Origin: Ahrensia sp.
GTDB taxonomy: Bacteria > Pseudomonadota > Alphaproteobacteria > Rhizobiales > Rhizobiaceae
Assembly (NCBI GenBank): GCA_002698425.1
Contig: NZXU01000093.1
Span: forward strand, 1 to 46,170
Direction: 5' to 3'
DNA: 46,170 bases
The first letter of the stretch is position 1; each line of letters begins with the position of its first letter. The notes under the pieces were generated by a model. The model did no database searches. It had not been told where the DNA came from and saw only the letters and a program-made list of their open reading frames with translations. Shown in pieces: positions 1 to 8,857 of this stretch. Both the position numbers and the translations under genes were made by a program.

Positions 1-1200
1 CTGAACACGATCCGGTCAGAGATCGAAAAGGGCGAGTTCACTTTCTCGCGCAAGCTCGAAGACATCCACATGAATATCGAGGCGCGGCTGTCGGAACTGA
101 TCGGCCCGGCGGCCGGACGGCTTCACACGGCGCGTTCGCGCAACGACCAGGTGGCGCTCGATTTCCGCATGTGGGTACGCGGCGAGGCCGAAAAGGCGAT
201 GGCGCTTCTCAAGACGCTGATCGAGACGCTGCTGACCCGCGCCGAGGAACACCGCTCGACGGTGATGCCGGGCTTCACGCATCTGCAGACGGCGCAGCCG
301 GTGACGTTCGGCCACCACATGATGGCCTATGTCGAAATGTTTTCGCGCGACCGGTCGCGGATGGCGGATTGCCTCGCCCGCTCGAACGAATGCCCGCTCG
401 GCGCGGCGGCGTTGGCCGGCACCGGCTTTCCGATCGACCGGCACCAGACGGCCAAGGCGCTCGGTTTCGCCGGGCCGACGCGCAATTCCATCGATTCCGT
501 CTCCGACCGCGATTTCGCGCTGGAATTCATGGCCGCCGCCTCGATCTGCGCCACGCATCTGTCGCGCTTCGCCGAGGAGATCGTCATCTGGTCGACGCCG
601 CAATTCGGCTTCGTCACCCTGTCGGACGCATTCTCGACCGGCTCGTCGATCATGCCGCAGAAGAAGAACCCGGACGCGGCCGAACTGGTGCGCGCCAAGA
701 CCGGCCGGATCAATGGCGATCTCGTCGCGCTGCTGACCGTGATGAAGGGCCTGCCGCTCGCCTATTCGAAGGACATGCAGGAAGACAAGGAAGCCGTTTT
801 CGACGCCGCCGAGGCGCTCGAACTGGCGCTCGCCGCGATGGCCGGCATGGTCGCCGACCTGACCGTCAACGAAAAGGCGATGCGCGAGGCGGCGGCGTCC
901 GGCTATTCGACGGCGACCGATCTCGCCGACTGGCTGGTGCGTGAACTGGGGATTCCGTTCCGCGAGGCGCATCACGTCACCGGCCGGGCCGTGGCGCTGG
1001 CCGAACAGAAGGGCGTTCGGCTCGACCGGCTGTCGCTGGAGGATCTGCGGTCGATCCATGACGGCATTACCGAGGCGATCTTCGACGTGCTGACGGTGAA
1101 GAAATCGGCGGCCAGCCGCAAGAGTTTCGGCGGTACCGCGCCGCAGGAAGTCGGCCGGCAGATCCGCCATCACCGCAAGCAGCTTGCGAAGGAAAGCTGA
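1..1200 (+). CDS. argH: Argininosuccinate lyase, 5' end cut by the window edge
   Basis: This enzyme splits argininosuccinate into arginine and fumarate, the last step of arginine synthesis, in the cytoplasm. The frame is open from base 1, so the start lies upstream; about 399 residues are visible and roughly 65-70 N-terminal residues are missing against the usual length near 465. Family marks seen are [20 protein letters not shown] and the fumarase/lyase signature [12 protein letters not shown] (near 640-675), which carries the flexible catalytic-serine loop. The ATG at 70 is the internal Met of HMNIE and not a start. A small lipoprotein gene and lysA follow on the same strand, an order common in proteobacteria. 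Confidence 0.97.
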   Translation: MNTIRSEIEKGEFTFSRKLEDIHMNIEARLSELIGPAAGRLHTARSRNDQVALDFRMWVRGEAEKAMALLKTLIETLLTRAEEHRSTVMPGFTHLQTAQPVTFGHHMMAYVEMFSRDRSRMADCLARSNECPLGAAALAGTGFPIDRHQTAKALGFAGPTRNSIDSVSDRDFALEFMAAASICATHLSRFAEEIVIWSTPQFGFVTLSDAFSTGSSIMPQKKNPDAAELVRAKTGRINGDLVALLTVMKGLPLAYSKDMQEDKEAVFDAAEALELALAAMAGMVADLTVNEKAMREAAASGYSTATDLADWLVRELGIPFREAHHVTGRAVALAEQKGVRLDRLSLEDLRSIHDGITEAIFDVLTVKKSAASRKSFGGTAPQEVGRQIRHHRKQLAKES

Positions 1201-1303
1201 GGCCGCCCGCGCGGGGGTGTTCATTTGCGCGGGAGCGCGCTAGGGAAATTCGAGACTTCGGATCCGGCCTGCATGGCCGGCTGCATCGGAAAAGGTTGAG
1301 ACC

Positions 1304-1477
1304 ATGGGTTCCGGCATCACGCGCATTCTTCTTCTCGTGTCGCTCGCCGCGGCGCTTGCCGCATGCGGCCGCGCCGGCGATCCGGAACTGCCGCCGGCAG
1401 CCGCCGCGGCTCAGAAGGACAAGCCCGCCGACGCTCCGCCGGAAGACCGGCCCTTCATCCTCGATCCGCTGATCTGA
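1304..1477 (+). CDS. Small LptM-type lipoprotein (57 aa)
   Basis: The 57-residue protein has a short basic start, a hydrophobic stretch (ILLLVSLAAALAA) and the lipobox LAAC, so it should be a lipoprotein. Directly after the cysteine it reads CGRAGDPELPP, which resembles the C-G-x-x-G-x-P-x-x-P-P start of mature LptM (YifL), the lipoprotein that helps the LptD/LptE lipopolysaccharide translocon mature in E. coli. The rest is Ala/Pro-rich and probably unstructured. It sits 25 bases before lysA, and the lptM-lysA order is known in other proteobacteria. The lipoprotein call is firm; the LptM role is inferred from motif and position. Confidence 0.8.
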   Translation: MGSGITRILLLVSLAAALAACGRAGDPELPPAAAAAQKDKPADAPPEDRPFILDPLI

Positions 1478-1502
1478 TCCGTTCCATTCAAGGCGTAGTG
1501 CG

Positions 1503-2768
1503 GTGAACCATTTCGAGTATCGCGACGGCGTGCTTTACGCCGAGGACGTGTCGATCCCCGAGATCGCGGCGGAAGTCGGCACACCGTTCTATTGCTATTC
1601 CACCGCGACGCTGACGCGCCACTACGAGGTCTTCGCCGGCGCCTTCGCCGATGTGGACGCGCTGGTCTGCTACGCGATGAAGGCCAATTCCAACCAGGCC
1701 GTGTTGAAGACGCTGGCCGAACTCGGCTCCGGCGCGGACGTGGTGTCGGAAGGCGAGTTGCGGCGTGCGCTGGCCGCCGGCATCCCGGCGGAGAAGATCC
1801 TGTTTTCCGGCGTCGGCAAGACCGCGCGGGAAATGGATTTCGCGCTTGCCTCCGGCATCCATTGCTTCAACGTCGAATCGGAACCCGAACTGGAGCTGCT
1901 TTCGGCCCGTGCGGTCGCGGCGGGCCGGGAGGCCCCGGTCTCGTTGCGCATCAATCCGGATGTCGATGCGAAGACGCATCACAAGATCTCGACCGGCAAG
2001 AAGGAAGACAAGTTCGGCATCTCCTGGATGCGGGCGCGGGACGTCTATCGCCGCGCCGCCGAACTGCCGGGCCTCCGGGTCGCCGGCATCGACATGCATA
2101 TCGGCAGCCAGATCACCGAATTGCAGCCCTTCGACGACGCCTTCCGGCTGCTCACGGAACTGGTCGGGCAGTTGCGCGCCGACGGCCACACGATCGACCA
2201 TGTCGATCTCGGCGGCGGTCTCGGCATCCCCTACAGACAAGACAATGCGCCGCCTCCGCTGCCGGCCGCCTATGCGGAGATCGTCAAGAAACACATCCGC
2301 CCGCTCGACGTGCAGGCGGTGTTCGAGCCCGGCAGGATGATCGCCGGCAATGCCGGCATCCTCGTCGCCGAGGTCATCTATGTGAAGTCGGCGGACGAGA
2401 AGAATTTCGTCATCGTGGACGCCGCGATGAACGATCTGATCCGCCCGACGCTTTACGAGGCATGGCACGAAATGTTCCCGGTGCGCGAACCGTCGCTCGA
2501 CGCGCCGCGCATGCGCGCGGACATTGTCGGCCCGGTTTGCGAGTCGGGCGATTTCCTCGCGAAGGATCGCGACATGGCGGCGCTGGCGGCGGGCGACCTG
2601 ATCGCCTTCGGCTCGGCCGGAGCCTATGGCGCGGTGCAGGCGGGCACCTACAATTCGCGCCTGCTGGTTCCGGAAGTGATCGTCAATGGCGACCGCTATC
2701 ACGTCGCGCGGCCACGCCCGACCTATGAGGACCTGATCGGCCTCGACAGCGTGCCCGACTGGTTCTGA
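1503..2768 (+). CDS. lysA: Diaminopimelate decarboxylase
   Basis: This PLP enzyme converts meso-diaminopimelate to L-lysine. The 421-residue protein is full length for the family. The PLP lysine lies in CYAMKANSN (about residues 56-64), the HIGSQ motif near residue 200, GGGLGIPY near residue 240, and EPGRMIAGNAG in the second half; the C-terminal CESGDFLAKDR motif includes the cysteine that completes the partner active site in the dimer. Translation is assigned to the GTG at 1503, giving the expected N-terminus MNHFEYRDGVLYAEDV. A short hairpin with a T-run follows at 2800-2817. Confidence 0.96.
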   Translation: MNHFEYRDGVLYAEDVSIPEIAAEVGTPFYCYSTATLTRHYEVFAGAFADVDALVCYAMKANSNQAVLKTLAELGSGADVVSEGELRRALAAGIPAEKILFSGVGKTAREMDFALASGIHCFNVESEPELELLSARAVAAGREAPVSLRINPDVDAKTHHKISTGKKEDKFGISWMRARDVYRRAAELPGLRVAGIDMHIGSQITELQPFDDAFRLLTELVGQLRADGHTIDHVDLGGGLGIPYRQDNAPPPLPAAYAEIVKKHIRPLDVQAVFEPGRMIAGNAGILVAEVIYVKSADEKNFVIVDAAMNDLIRPTLYEAWHEMFPVREPSLDAPRMRADIVGPVCESGDFLAKDRDMAALAAGDLIAFGSAGAYGAVQAGTYNSRLLVPEVIVNGDRYHVARPRPTYEDLIGLDSVPDWF

Positions 2769-2799
2769 CTCCCATTGTTTCCGCTCTGACGAAGCTGTG

Positions 2800-2817
2800 A
2801 ACGGATTTCTCCGTTTT
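2800..2817 (+). terminator. Candidate intrinsic terminator after lysA
   Basis: A six-base stem AACGGA / TCCGTT with loop TTTC runs straight into a TTTT tract (2814-2817) 31 bases after the lysA stop. The stem is short for a GC-rich genome, so this may be a weak or partial terminator before the next gene. Confidence 0.45.
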
Positions 2818-2873
2818 CCGCCTCGCCTTTGCCATGAAGAGTGCTAGTCTTTCCGTCAGGAGACACGAGGCGC

Positions 2874-5411
2874 ATGGCAATCGATCCAGAGCATTACGCC
2901 CCGCCGACCCTGTCGAGCAGGCTGAGGTCCGTCAGGTTCTTCACACGAACCGCAATCATCGCCGAACGGCTTTTGCCGCGGTTGCTTTCGCTCGCCGGTG
3001 TGGCGGCCGGCTTCGCCATCCTGTCCTGGTTCGGCCTGTTTCGCTCGATCCCCGATACGGCGCGCATTGTCGTCGCCGCCGCTTTCGGCGTCGCGGCGCT
3101 GGCGAGCCTGTGGCCGTTGCGGTCGCTGCGCCTGCCGACAGCCTTCGATGTCGACCGGCGGCTGGAGCGTGACAACAGCCTCACCCATGCGCCGATCACC
3201 ACGCAGGACGACCATCTGTCCTCCGGCACCTCGGACGAATTCGCAACCGCCCTGTGGCGCGAGCATCAGCGGCGCATGGCGGCGGGCGTTGACGGCGTGC
3301 GCGGGGCGCAGACGAAAACCGATATCCCGGCCCGCGATCCCTATGCGATGCGCGCTGCGGCGGCGCTTCTGCTGGTCACCGCCTTTGCGTGGTCCTACGG
3401 CACGGCGGGCGGTTCGATCGGCGATGCATTCCGCAATCACGATGTCGCCGAGATCATTCCGCCGCGCATCGACGCCTGGGTCACACCGCCGGCCTATACG
3501 GGCATGGCGCCGCTGTTCCTGACCTCGGAACAGAATGCCGGCAAGTCGGATTTCACCGTGCCGGCCGGCAGTGTCGCGGTGGTGCGCATCGCCGGCGGCA
3601 GCGGCAACGAAACCGTCACATGGCCCGAACCGCAGACGCCGCTCGGCACCAAGGCCGAGGAGGGCAAGCCGGAGACGGCCACCTCGCGGCGCTTCGAGGT
3701 GGCGATGGAGAATTCCGGTGCGCTGGCCATTTCCGGCGGCACCGCGGACGAGTTGCGCAACTGGTCTTTTACCGTGTCGCCCGACGCGGCGCCGACCATC
3801 GCCTTTGCCGGCGACCCGGTCCGTGCGGCCAATGGCACGATGACGCTCGAATATTTCGCTGAGGACGATTACCGCGTCACCAAGGCGCGCGGCATCATCG
3901 CGCTGGCCGACGACAGCGCCGAGGGCGCGCATCCGCTTTACGAGCCGCCGGAGTTGCCGCTGGCCTTGCCGCGCCGTTCGTCGAAGGACGGCGCCGCCAA
4001 GACGATGCGCGACCTTTCCGAGCATCCCTGGGCGGGCGCGAAGGTGACCATGACGCTGGAGGCCGAGGACGATCGCGGCCAGACCGGGCGCAGCGCGACC
4101 AAGGAGCTGGTGCTGCCCGGCAGGCCGTTCTCCAACCCGCTTGCCCGCGCCGTGATCGAACAGCGGCGCAATTTGGCGCTCGACGCCAATGCCGTGCCGG
4201 AGATTGTCGACGTCATCGACACGCTGACGATGTGGCCCGAGGAGACGATCAAGAACGCCAGCCATTTTCTCGGCCTGATCGCGGCGCGGTCGCGCATGCT
4301 GGAAGGCCAGGGCAATGACGACGCGCTGCGCGGCGTGGTGGACTATCTGTGGGAATTCGCCCGGACGATCGAGGACGGCAACCTTTCGGACGCCGAGCGC
4401 CGCCTGCAGGCCGCGCAACAGGCGCTGAAGGAAGCGCTGGAGAACGGCGCGTCCGACGAGGAGATCGAGCAGCTGATGGCGGAACTGCGTCAGGCGATGC
4501 AGGAATATCTGCAGGAACTGGCCCGCCAGATGGAAAACAACCCCGACATGGCCCAGCAGATGCCGGAAAACATGCAGGAAATGGACATGCAGAGCCTGCA
4601 GGAGATGCTCGACAAGATCGAGGAACTCGCAAAATCCGGCGCGCGCGAGCAGGCGCAGCAATTGCTCAGCCAGTTGCAGGACATGATGAACAACCTGCAG
4701 ATGGGCCGCAACCAGATGCAGCAGGGTCAGCAGAGCCAGGCCCAGCAGCAGATGAACGAACTCGGCGAAATCCTGCGCCAGCAGCAGGAACTGATGAACG
4801 AGACCTACCGGCAGAGCCGGCGCGGCCAGCAGGGAGAGCAGGGCGAAGGACAGCAGGGCCAACAGGGCCAGCAGCAGCAGGGTCAGAACGGCCAAAACGG
4901 CCAGCAGGGTCAGGGCCAGGGCGGGCTCGAAGGGCTTGCGCCCGGCCAGCAGGCGCTGCGCGACCGGCTGGAGCAGTTCATGGACGGGCTGCGCGGCATG
5001 GGCATCAATCCGGGCGAGGCCTTCGGCGAGGCCGGCCGCGAAATGGGCGAGGCCGGGCAGGCGCTCGGAGAAGGCCAGGGCGAGCAGGCCTTCAACGATC
5101 AGGGTCAGGCCATGGAAGCGCTAAGGCAAGGCGCCGACAACATGATGCAGCAGATGCAGCAGGCCATGCAGGGGCAGGGACAAGGTCAGGGCGACCCGAC
5201 CGGCTCCAACCGCAACGGTCTCGACCGGGATCCGCTCGGCCGGCCGCAGCGTTCCGCCGGACCGGATTTCGGCGATACGGTCAAGGTGCCCGACGAGATC
5301 GATATCCGCCGCGCCCGCGAAATCCTCGACGCGATCCGCAAGCGCCTCGGCAATGCGCTGTCGCCGCAGCTCGAGAAGGACTATCTCGAAAGGCTGCTGG
5401 AGCTGAACTAG
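2874..5411 (+). CDS. TIGR02302 family (DUF4175) membrane protein
   Basis: The 845-residue protein matches the alphaproteobacterial TIGR02302/DUF4175 family, whose function is unknown. Hydrophobic segments near residues 25-48, 57-75 and 160-182 suggest N-terminal membrane anchoring. A long periplasmic-looking middle follows, then a helical Gln/Met/Glu-rich region (about 500-605) and a very Gln/Gly-rich low-complexity stretch (about 610-690, base range 4700-4930) before a conserved helical C-terminus ending RLLELN. I chose the ATG at 2874, with AGGAG-like bases at 2859-2863, over the in-frame GTG at 2841, which lacks a clear ribosome site. The TAG stop lies inside one end of an inverted-repeat element. 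Confidence 0.88.
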   Translation: MAIDPEHYAPPTLSSRLRSVRFFTRTAIIAERLLPRLLSLAGVAAGFAILSWFGLFRSIPDTARIVVAAAFGVAALASLWPLRSLRLPTAFDVDRRLERDNSLTHAPITTQDDHLSSGTSDEFATALWREHQRRMAAGVDGVRGAQTKTDIPARDPYAMRAAAALLLVTAFAWSYGTAGGSIGDAFRNHDVAEIIPPRIDAWVTPPAYTGMAPLFLTSEQNAGKSDFTVPAGSVAVVRIAGGSGNETVTWPEPQTPLGTKAEEGKPETATSRRFEVAMENSGALAISGGTADELRNWSFTVSPDAAPTIAFAGDPVRAANGTMTLEYFAEDDYRVTKARGIIALADDSAEGAHPLYEPPELPLALPRRSSKDGAAKTMRDLSEHPWAGAKVTMTLEAEDDRGQTGRSATKELVLPGRPFSNPLARAVIEQRRNLALDANAVPEIVDVIDTLTMWPEETIKNASHFLGLIAARSRMLEGQGNDDALRGVVDYLWEFARTIEDGNLSDAERRLQAAQQALKEALENGASDEEIEQLMAELRQAMQEYLQELARQMENNPDMAQQMPENMQEMDMQSLQEMLDKIEELAKSGAREQAQQLLSQLQDMMNNLQMGRNQMQQGQQSQAQQQMNELGEILRQQQELMNETYRQSRRGQQGEQGEGQQGQQGQQQQGQNGQNGQQGQGQGGLEGLAPGQQALRDRLEQFMDGLRGMGINPGEAFGEAGREMGEAGQALGEGQGEQAFNDQGQAMEALRQGADNMMQQMQQAMQGQGQGQGDPTGSNRNGLDRDPLGRPQRSAGPDFGDTVKVPDEIDIRRAREILDAIRKRLGNALSPQLEKDYLERLLELN

Positions 5412-5512
5412 TGCAATTCAGGTTTAGATTGAAACATCTGCATCAAAATGCGCGTTCGAGCCAAAGGCGAGAGGCAGCGCATTATGATTCCATCGCAACC
5501 TGAAATGCACTA
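5409..5512. repeat. Inverted-repeat element between convergent genes
   Basis: The whole gap between two convergent genes is bounded by imperfect inverted repeats. The left arm begins TAGTGCAATTCAGGTT (5409-5424) and the right arm, read on the minus strand, begins TAGTGCATTTCAGGTT (5512-5497). Over 24 bases from 5411 and from 5510 inward, 19 match. The TAG at each tip is the stop codon of the adjoining gene on that strand. This looks like a small non-coding mosaic or palindromic repeat of the kind scattered in rhizobial genomes; it may also act as a two-way terminator. Copy number cannot be judged from this window. Confidence 0.6.
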
Positions 5513-5875
5513 AGCCGCCAGCGCCTTGGCGACCGCGGTGCGGATTTCGGCCAGCGTGAAGGGCTTCTGCACCACGTCGACGATGATCGCCGACAAATCG
5601 CGGGCGCGTTCGCGCTGCTCGGCATAGCCGGTCATCAGCAGGATCTTCAGGTCCGGGAAGTCCTTCGCCAGTTGCTTGGCCATTTCGATGCCGTCCATGG
5701 TCGGCATGCGGATGTCGGACAGGACGAGATCGTAGCCGCCGGCCTTCGCCGTGGCCTTTTCGAGCCCGATATCGCCGTCATCGGCCTGATCGACCGTGTG
5801 GCCGTCTATCTGCAAGGCGCGCGCGGTGAAGGCGCGGACGGAATCGTCGTCCTCGACGAGCAGGATATGCGCCAT
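5510..5875 (-). CDS. Single-domain response regulator, CpdR-like
   Basis: The 121-residue protein is one receiver domain with no output domain. The acidic pair is in LLVEDDDS (residues 5-12), the phosphoacceptor Asp in LVLSDIRMP, the Thr in LLMTGYAE and the Lys in VVQKPF. It resembles the CpdR/DivK type of stand-alone receivers that act through protein contacts in alphaproteobacterial cell-cycle control; which one cannot be settled here. It starts at ATG 5875, whose A is the last base of the hpt stop codon, so it is probably translated by coupling from hpt. Longer upstream starts would run into hpt and give an Arg-rich shadow peptide. Confidence 0.88.
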   Translation of the reverse strand: MAHILLVEDDDSVRAFTARALQIDGHTVDQADDGDIGLEKATAKAGGYDLVLSDIRMPTMDGIEMAKQLAKDFPDLKILLMTGYAEQRERARDLSAIIVDVVQKPFTLAEIRTAVAKALAA

Positions 5876-6423
5876 CAGGCGTCTCCGGTGACGATGCCGA
5901 CATAGGGCAATTCGCGGAAGGCGTGGCCGACATCCATGCCGTAGCCGACGACGAAGTGGTCGGGGCATTCGAAGCCGACGAAATCGGCCTGCAGCGGCGT
6001 TGCGGCCTGGCGGCGCATCGACTTGTCGAGCAGCACGCAGATTCCGACGCTCTTTGCGCCGCGCTCGAGGATCAGCTCGCGGGCGAAGGTCAGCGTCTTG
6101 CCGGATTCGAGAATGTCGTCGACCAGCAGCACGTCCCTGCCGGCGACATCGGAATCGATGTCGCGCAGGATCTTCACCTCGCCGGCCTCGGTGCCGGCGC
6201 CGTAGGTCGACAGCATGATGAACTCGACATCGGGTTCGAGGCCCGCATCATGCATGGCGCGCACGAGGTCGGCGGAGAAGATGAAGGACCCCTTCAGGAC
6301 CGAGATGACCAGCAGGCTGCTGTAGTCCCGTTCGGCGATGTCCTTCGCCAGTTCCAGATTGCGGGCCGCAATGGTGGATGCCGAATAGAGAACCTCTATC
6401 CGCTTGCCCCGAACGATCGGCAT
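5875..6423 (-). CDS. hpt: Hypoxanthine phosphoribosyltransferase
   Basis: This purine-salvage enzyme joins hypoxanthine (and guanine in many homologues) to PRPP, giving IMP or GMP. The 182-residue length fits the family. The PRPP-binding loop is VLLVDDILESGKT, preceded by the flexible-loop region STYGAGTEAGEVKILRD; the C-terminal part has FECPDHFVVGYGMD, which contacts base and metal in homologues. It lies between a membrane protein gene (4-base gap upstream) and the response regulator (1-base overlap downstream), so the three genes probably form one transcript. Confidence 0.95.
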   Translation of the reverse strand: MPIVRGKRIEVLYSASTIAARNLELAKDIAERDYSSLLVISVLKGSFIFSADLVRAMHDAGLEPDVEFIMLSTYGAGTEAGEVKILRDIDSDVAGRDVLLVDDILESGKTLTFARELILERGAKSVGICVLLDKSMRRQAATPLQADFVGFECPDHFVVGYGMDVGHAFRELPYVGIVTGDA

Positions 6424-6427
6424 GATG

Positions 6428-7000
6428 TCAAACCCCGTTGATGTCGAATTTCAGGCTTGGCGCCTGAGCATATCCGGGTTTTTTCGGCATTCTTACGGTA
6501 AACGCAAGGCTTTTGCCGGGTTGGAGCGTTTCGCCGCGGGGAACGCGGTAGACGAGATTGCCCGTCCCGTCGGCGGACCGGAAGGTCAGCAGCACATCGG
6601 GAACGCGGTGCGTATCGGCCGTGGCGTTGCGCACGGTGGCGCTCACCGTCGTCACATCGGGGCGGATCGTCCGGCCGCCGGCAGGATCCTGGAGGACTTC
6701 CAGCGCCAGTGTGGCGGGTTCGGTTGGCGCGCCCTGCAAAAGCACATGGCCGCCGGAGACGAGAAAGGCGGCGATGGAGGAAAACAGCACCGACAGGATA
6801 TAGGCGATCTGCGCGCGCCGGCTCGGCAAGCTCTTTCCCGGCGTCTGCGACTTCAGGATGTCGATCTGGTCGTCGGAGACCTGTCTGGCGGATGACTGCC
6901 TAGCGGCAACGGCTTTATTTTCCGGCGGCTTGCGGACCGGATGCCGGCCGTCGCCCGGCCGGATGGTCTCGAATTCCGCGTCGATAATGTTGTGCGCCAC
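6428..7000 (-). CDS. Membrane-anchored protein with DUF3426-like C-terminus
   Basis: The 190-residue protein has a polar N-terminal 65 residues, one membrane segment (about 68-90, AYILSVLFSSIAAFLVSGGH) and a C-terminal domain that looks like the beta-rich DUF3426 fold (NATADTHRVPDVLLTFRSAD, then PRGETLQPGKSLAFTVRMP). In many rhizobia the gene divergent from ftsE codes for an MJ0042-type zinc-ribbon protein with this domain; no Cys pairs are present here, so the zinc ribbon is absent or lost. It is first in the hpt operon. Function unknown. Confidence 0.75.
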   Translation of the reverse strand: MAHNIIDAEFETIRPGDGRHPVRKPPENKAVAARQSSARQVSDDQIDILKSQTPGKSLPSRRAQIAYILSVLFSSIAAFLVSGGHVLLQGAPTEPATLALEVLQDPAGGRTIRPDVTTVSATVRNATADTHRVPDVLLTFRSADGTGNLVYRVPRGETLQPGKSLAFTVRMPKKPGYAQAPSLKFDINGV

Positions 7001-7173
7001 GCCCGCACTCCTCGGTCACCGGACCGCAGAACGCGGAACCGCCATGATTGTGTTCTACGCGGCCTTGGTTAATCGAAGGTTTTGGCGGGGCGTTCCGATA
7101 TGCTGTCGGTTCCATTTGCGCCTGTGCTGTTTTAAGCCTTCGCCATGCAGTTCTTGCGATTCGGACGGCGGGC

Positions 7174-7833
7174 TTGATCAAATTCGAGAATGTCGGACTG
7201 CGCTACGGGATGGGGCCGGAAGTCCTGCGTGACGTGTCCTTCTCCATCCCGAAACAGTCGTTCCAGTTCCTGACCGGGCCGTCCGGCGCGGGCAAGACGA
7301 CATTGCTGCGCCTTTTGTTCATGTCTTTGCGGCCGACGCGCGGGCTGATCACCATCTTCGACAAGGACATGGCGACGATCCGCCCCGAGGAGTTGCCGCT
7401 TCTGCGCCGCCGCGTCGGCGTCGTCTTCCAGGATTTCCGCCTGCTCGACCACATGACGATCTACGAGAATGTCGGCTTGCCGCTCAGGGTGCGCGGCAAG
7501 GAGGAAAGCTCCTATCAGCACGACGTGCTGGAACTGCTCAAATGGGTCGGGCTCGGCGAGCGCATCCACGCGCTCCCGCCCGTCCTGTCCGGCGGCGAGA
7601 AGCAGCGCGTGGCGATCGCCCGGGCGCTGATCGACCAGCCGGAGATCCTGCTCGCCGACGAGCCGACCGGCAATGTCGACACGCCGATGGCGCGGCGGCT
7701 GTTGCGGCTGTTCCTCGAACTGAACCGGCTCGGCACGGCGGTGGTGATCGCCACCCACGATCTCGGCCTGATGGACCAGGTCGAGGCGCGCCGCATGATC
7801 CTCTCCAACGGGCAGCTCGAAATCTATGAATGA
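7174..7833 (+). CDS. ftsE: Cell division ATP-binding protein FtsE
   Basis: FtsE is the ATPase of the FtsEX complex, which uses ATP at the septum to activate peptidoglycan hydrolases. The start is taken as TTG at 7174, giving 219 residues beginning MIKFENVGLRYGMGPEVL, the family's usual N-terminus; the longer frame from 7048 adds an unrelated 42-residue leader. Walker A is GPSGAGKTT (35-43), the ABC signature LSGGEKQR, and Walker B with catalytic Glu ILLADEPTGNVD. The gene overlaps ftsX by 8 bases, which suggests coupled translation. Confidence 0.93.
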   Translation: MIKFENVGLRYGMGPEVLRDVSFSIPKQSFQFLTGPSGAGKTTLLRLLFMSLRPTRGLITIFDKDMATIRPEELPLLRRRVGVVFQDFRLLDHMTIYENVGLPLRVRGKEESSYQHDVLELLKWVGLGERIHALPPVLSGGEKQRVAIARALIDQPEILLADEPTGNVDTPMARRLLRLFLELNRLGTAVVIATHDLGLMDQVEARRMILSNGQLEIYE

Positions 7834-8857
7834 GCGGCCGACCATCAAGATAAGGCCCGGAACGGGCCGTCTGCCCCGGCTGAAGCTGACGGGCGGAAAA
7901 TCCGCCGGCGGCGCGCGGGTGCCCGGATTGCGCGTGCTCGCGCCGATCGTGCCGCCCGCCAATGTCACCGGTCAGGCGCTGATCCTGGTGATCGCGATCA
8001 TGTCCTTTCTCGCCTGTCTTGCCGTCGGCGCGGTGTCGCTGGTCAACAAGAGCGCCGAGACATGGCAAAGCCAGATCGCGCGCGAGGCGACGATCCAGAT
8101 CCGTCCGGCCGACGATTTCGACATGGAGGCCGCGCTCGGAAAGGCGGAGGCCATCGCCGAACAGTTTCCCGGCGTCCGCGGCGCGCGCATCATTGGCCGC
8201 GAGGAGACGGTGGCGCTGCTCGAACCGTGGCTCGGGTCAGGGCTTGGTCTCGACGAATTGCCGGTGCCGCGCCTCGTGGTCGTGACCATCGACGAGACCA
8301 ATCCGCCCGATTTTCCGAAACTGGCCGCGACGATCTTCGAACAGGTGCCGCATGCCTCGCTGGACGATCACCGCGCCTGGGTCGACCGTCTCGTCGGCAT
8401 GGCGCGCACGACGACGGCGATCGGCGTCACGATTCTGGCGCTCGTCCTGTGCGCCCTGGTGCTGACGGTGATCTTCGCGACGCGCGGGGCGATGGCCGGC
8501 AATCAGCACATCATCGAGGTGCTGCATTTCGTCGGCGCGCGCGGCGCGTTCATCGCCCAGCAATTCCAGACCCGCTTCCTGCTGTCGGGCATCTGGGGCG
8601 GGCTGGTCGGTGGCGGCGGGGCGGCGCTCGTCTTCATGCTGGTCAGCTGGTGGTCGGCGCGCAACATCATCACGCCGGAAGGCGAGCAGGCCTCCGCCTT
8701 CTTCGGCGATTTCGCCATCGGGGCGGGGGCTTATGCGGGCGTTGTCGGGGTGATCATCCTCGTCGGTTTCCTGACCGCACTGACGACGCGAATCACGGTG
8801 CTGCAAACCCTGCGCGACATCGATGGCCGCAGCGCCGATCCGGGCCGGCTGGATTGA
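7826..8857 (+). CDS. ftsX: Cell division permease FtsX
   Basis: This is the membrane half of FtsEX. The 343-residue protein has a Pro/Gly/Arg-rich cytoplasmic N-terminus of about 50 residues, a first membrane helix near 50-75, a periplasmic domain (about 76-190), and three further helices near 195-217, 253-276 and 303-325, the standard FtsX layout. The periplasmic loop is where FtsX binds hydrolase activators in other bacteria. It is the longer-tailed rhizobial form, with an N-terminal extension before the first helix. Confidence 0.92.
   Translation: MNERPTIKIRPGTGRLPRLKLTGGKSAGGARVPGLRVLAPIVPPANVTGQALILVIAIMSFLACLAVGAVSLVNKSAETWQSQIAREATIQIRPADDFDMEAALGKAEAIAEQFPGVRGARIIGREETVALLEPWLGSGLGLDELPVPRLVVVTIDETNPPDFPKLAATIFEQVPHASLDDHRAWVDRLVGMARTTTAIGVTILALVLCALVLTVIFATRGAMAGNQHIIEVLHFVGARGAFIAQQFQTRFLLSGIWGGLVGGGGAALVFMLVSWWSARNIITPEGEQASAFFGDFAIGAGAYAGVVGVIILVGFLTALTTRITVLQTLRDIDGRSADPGRLD

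Noticed and set aside
2856..4895. Long minus-strand open frame of 679 codons under the TIGR02302 gene
   Set aside because: It is a codon-bias shadow: Leu/Arg/Gly-rich, without domains, and lies wholly opposite a gene with good family support.
4700..4930. CRISPR-like or tandem-repeat array in the CAG-rich region
   Set aside because: The repeats are in frame, degenerate and encode the Gln/Gly-rich spacer of the TIGR02302 protein.
7048..7173. N-terminal extension of FtsE
   Set aside because: The 42 extra residues are not similar to any FtsE start and the region is needed for promoters of two divergent genes.
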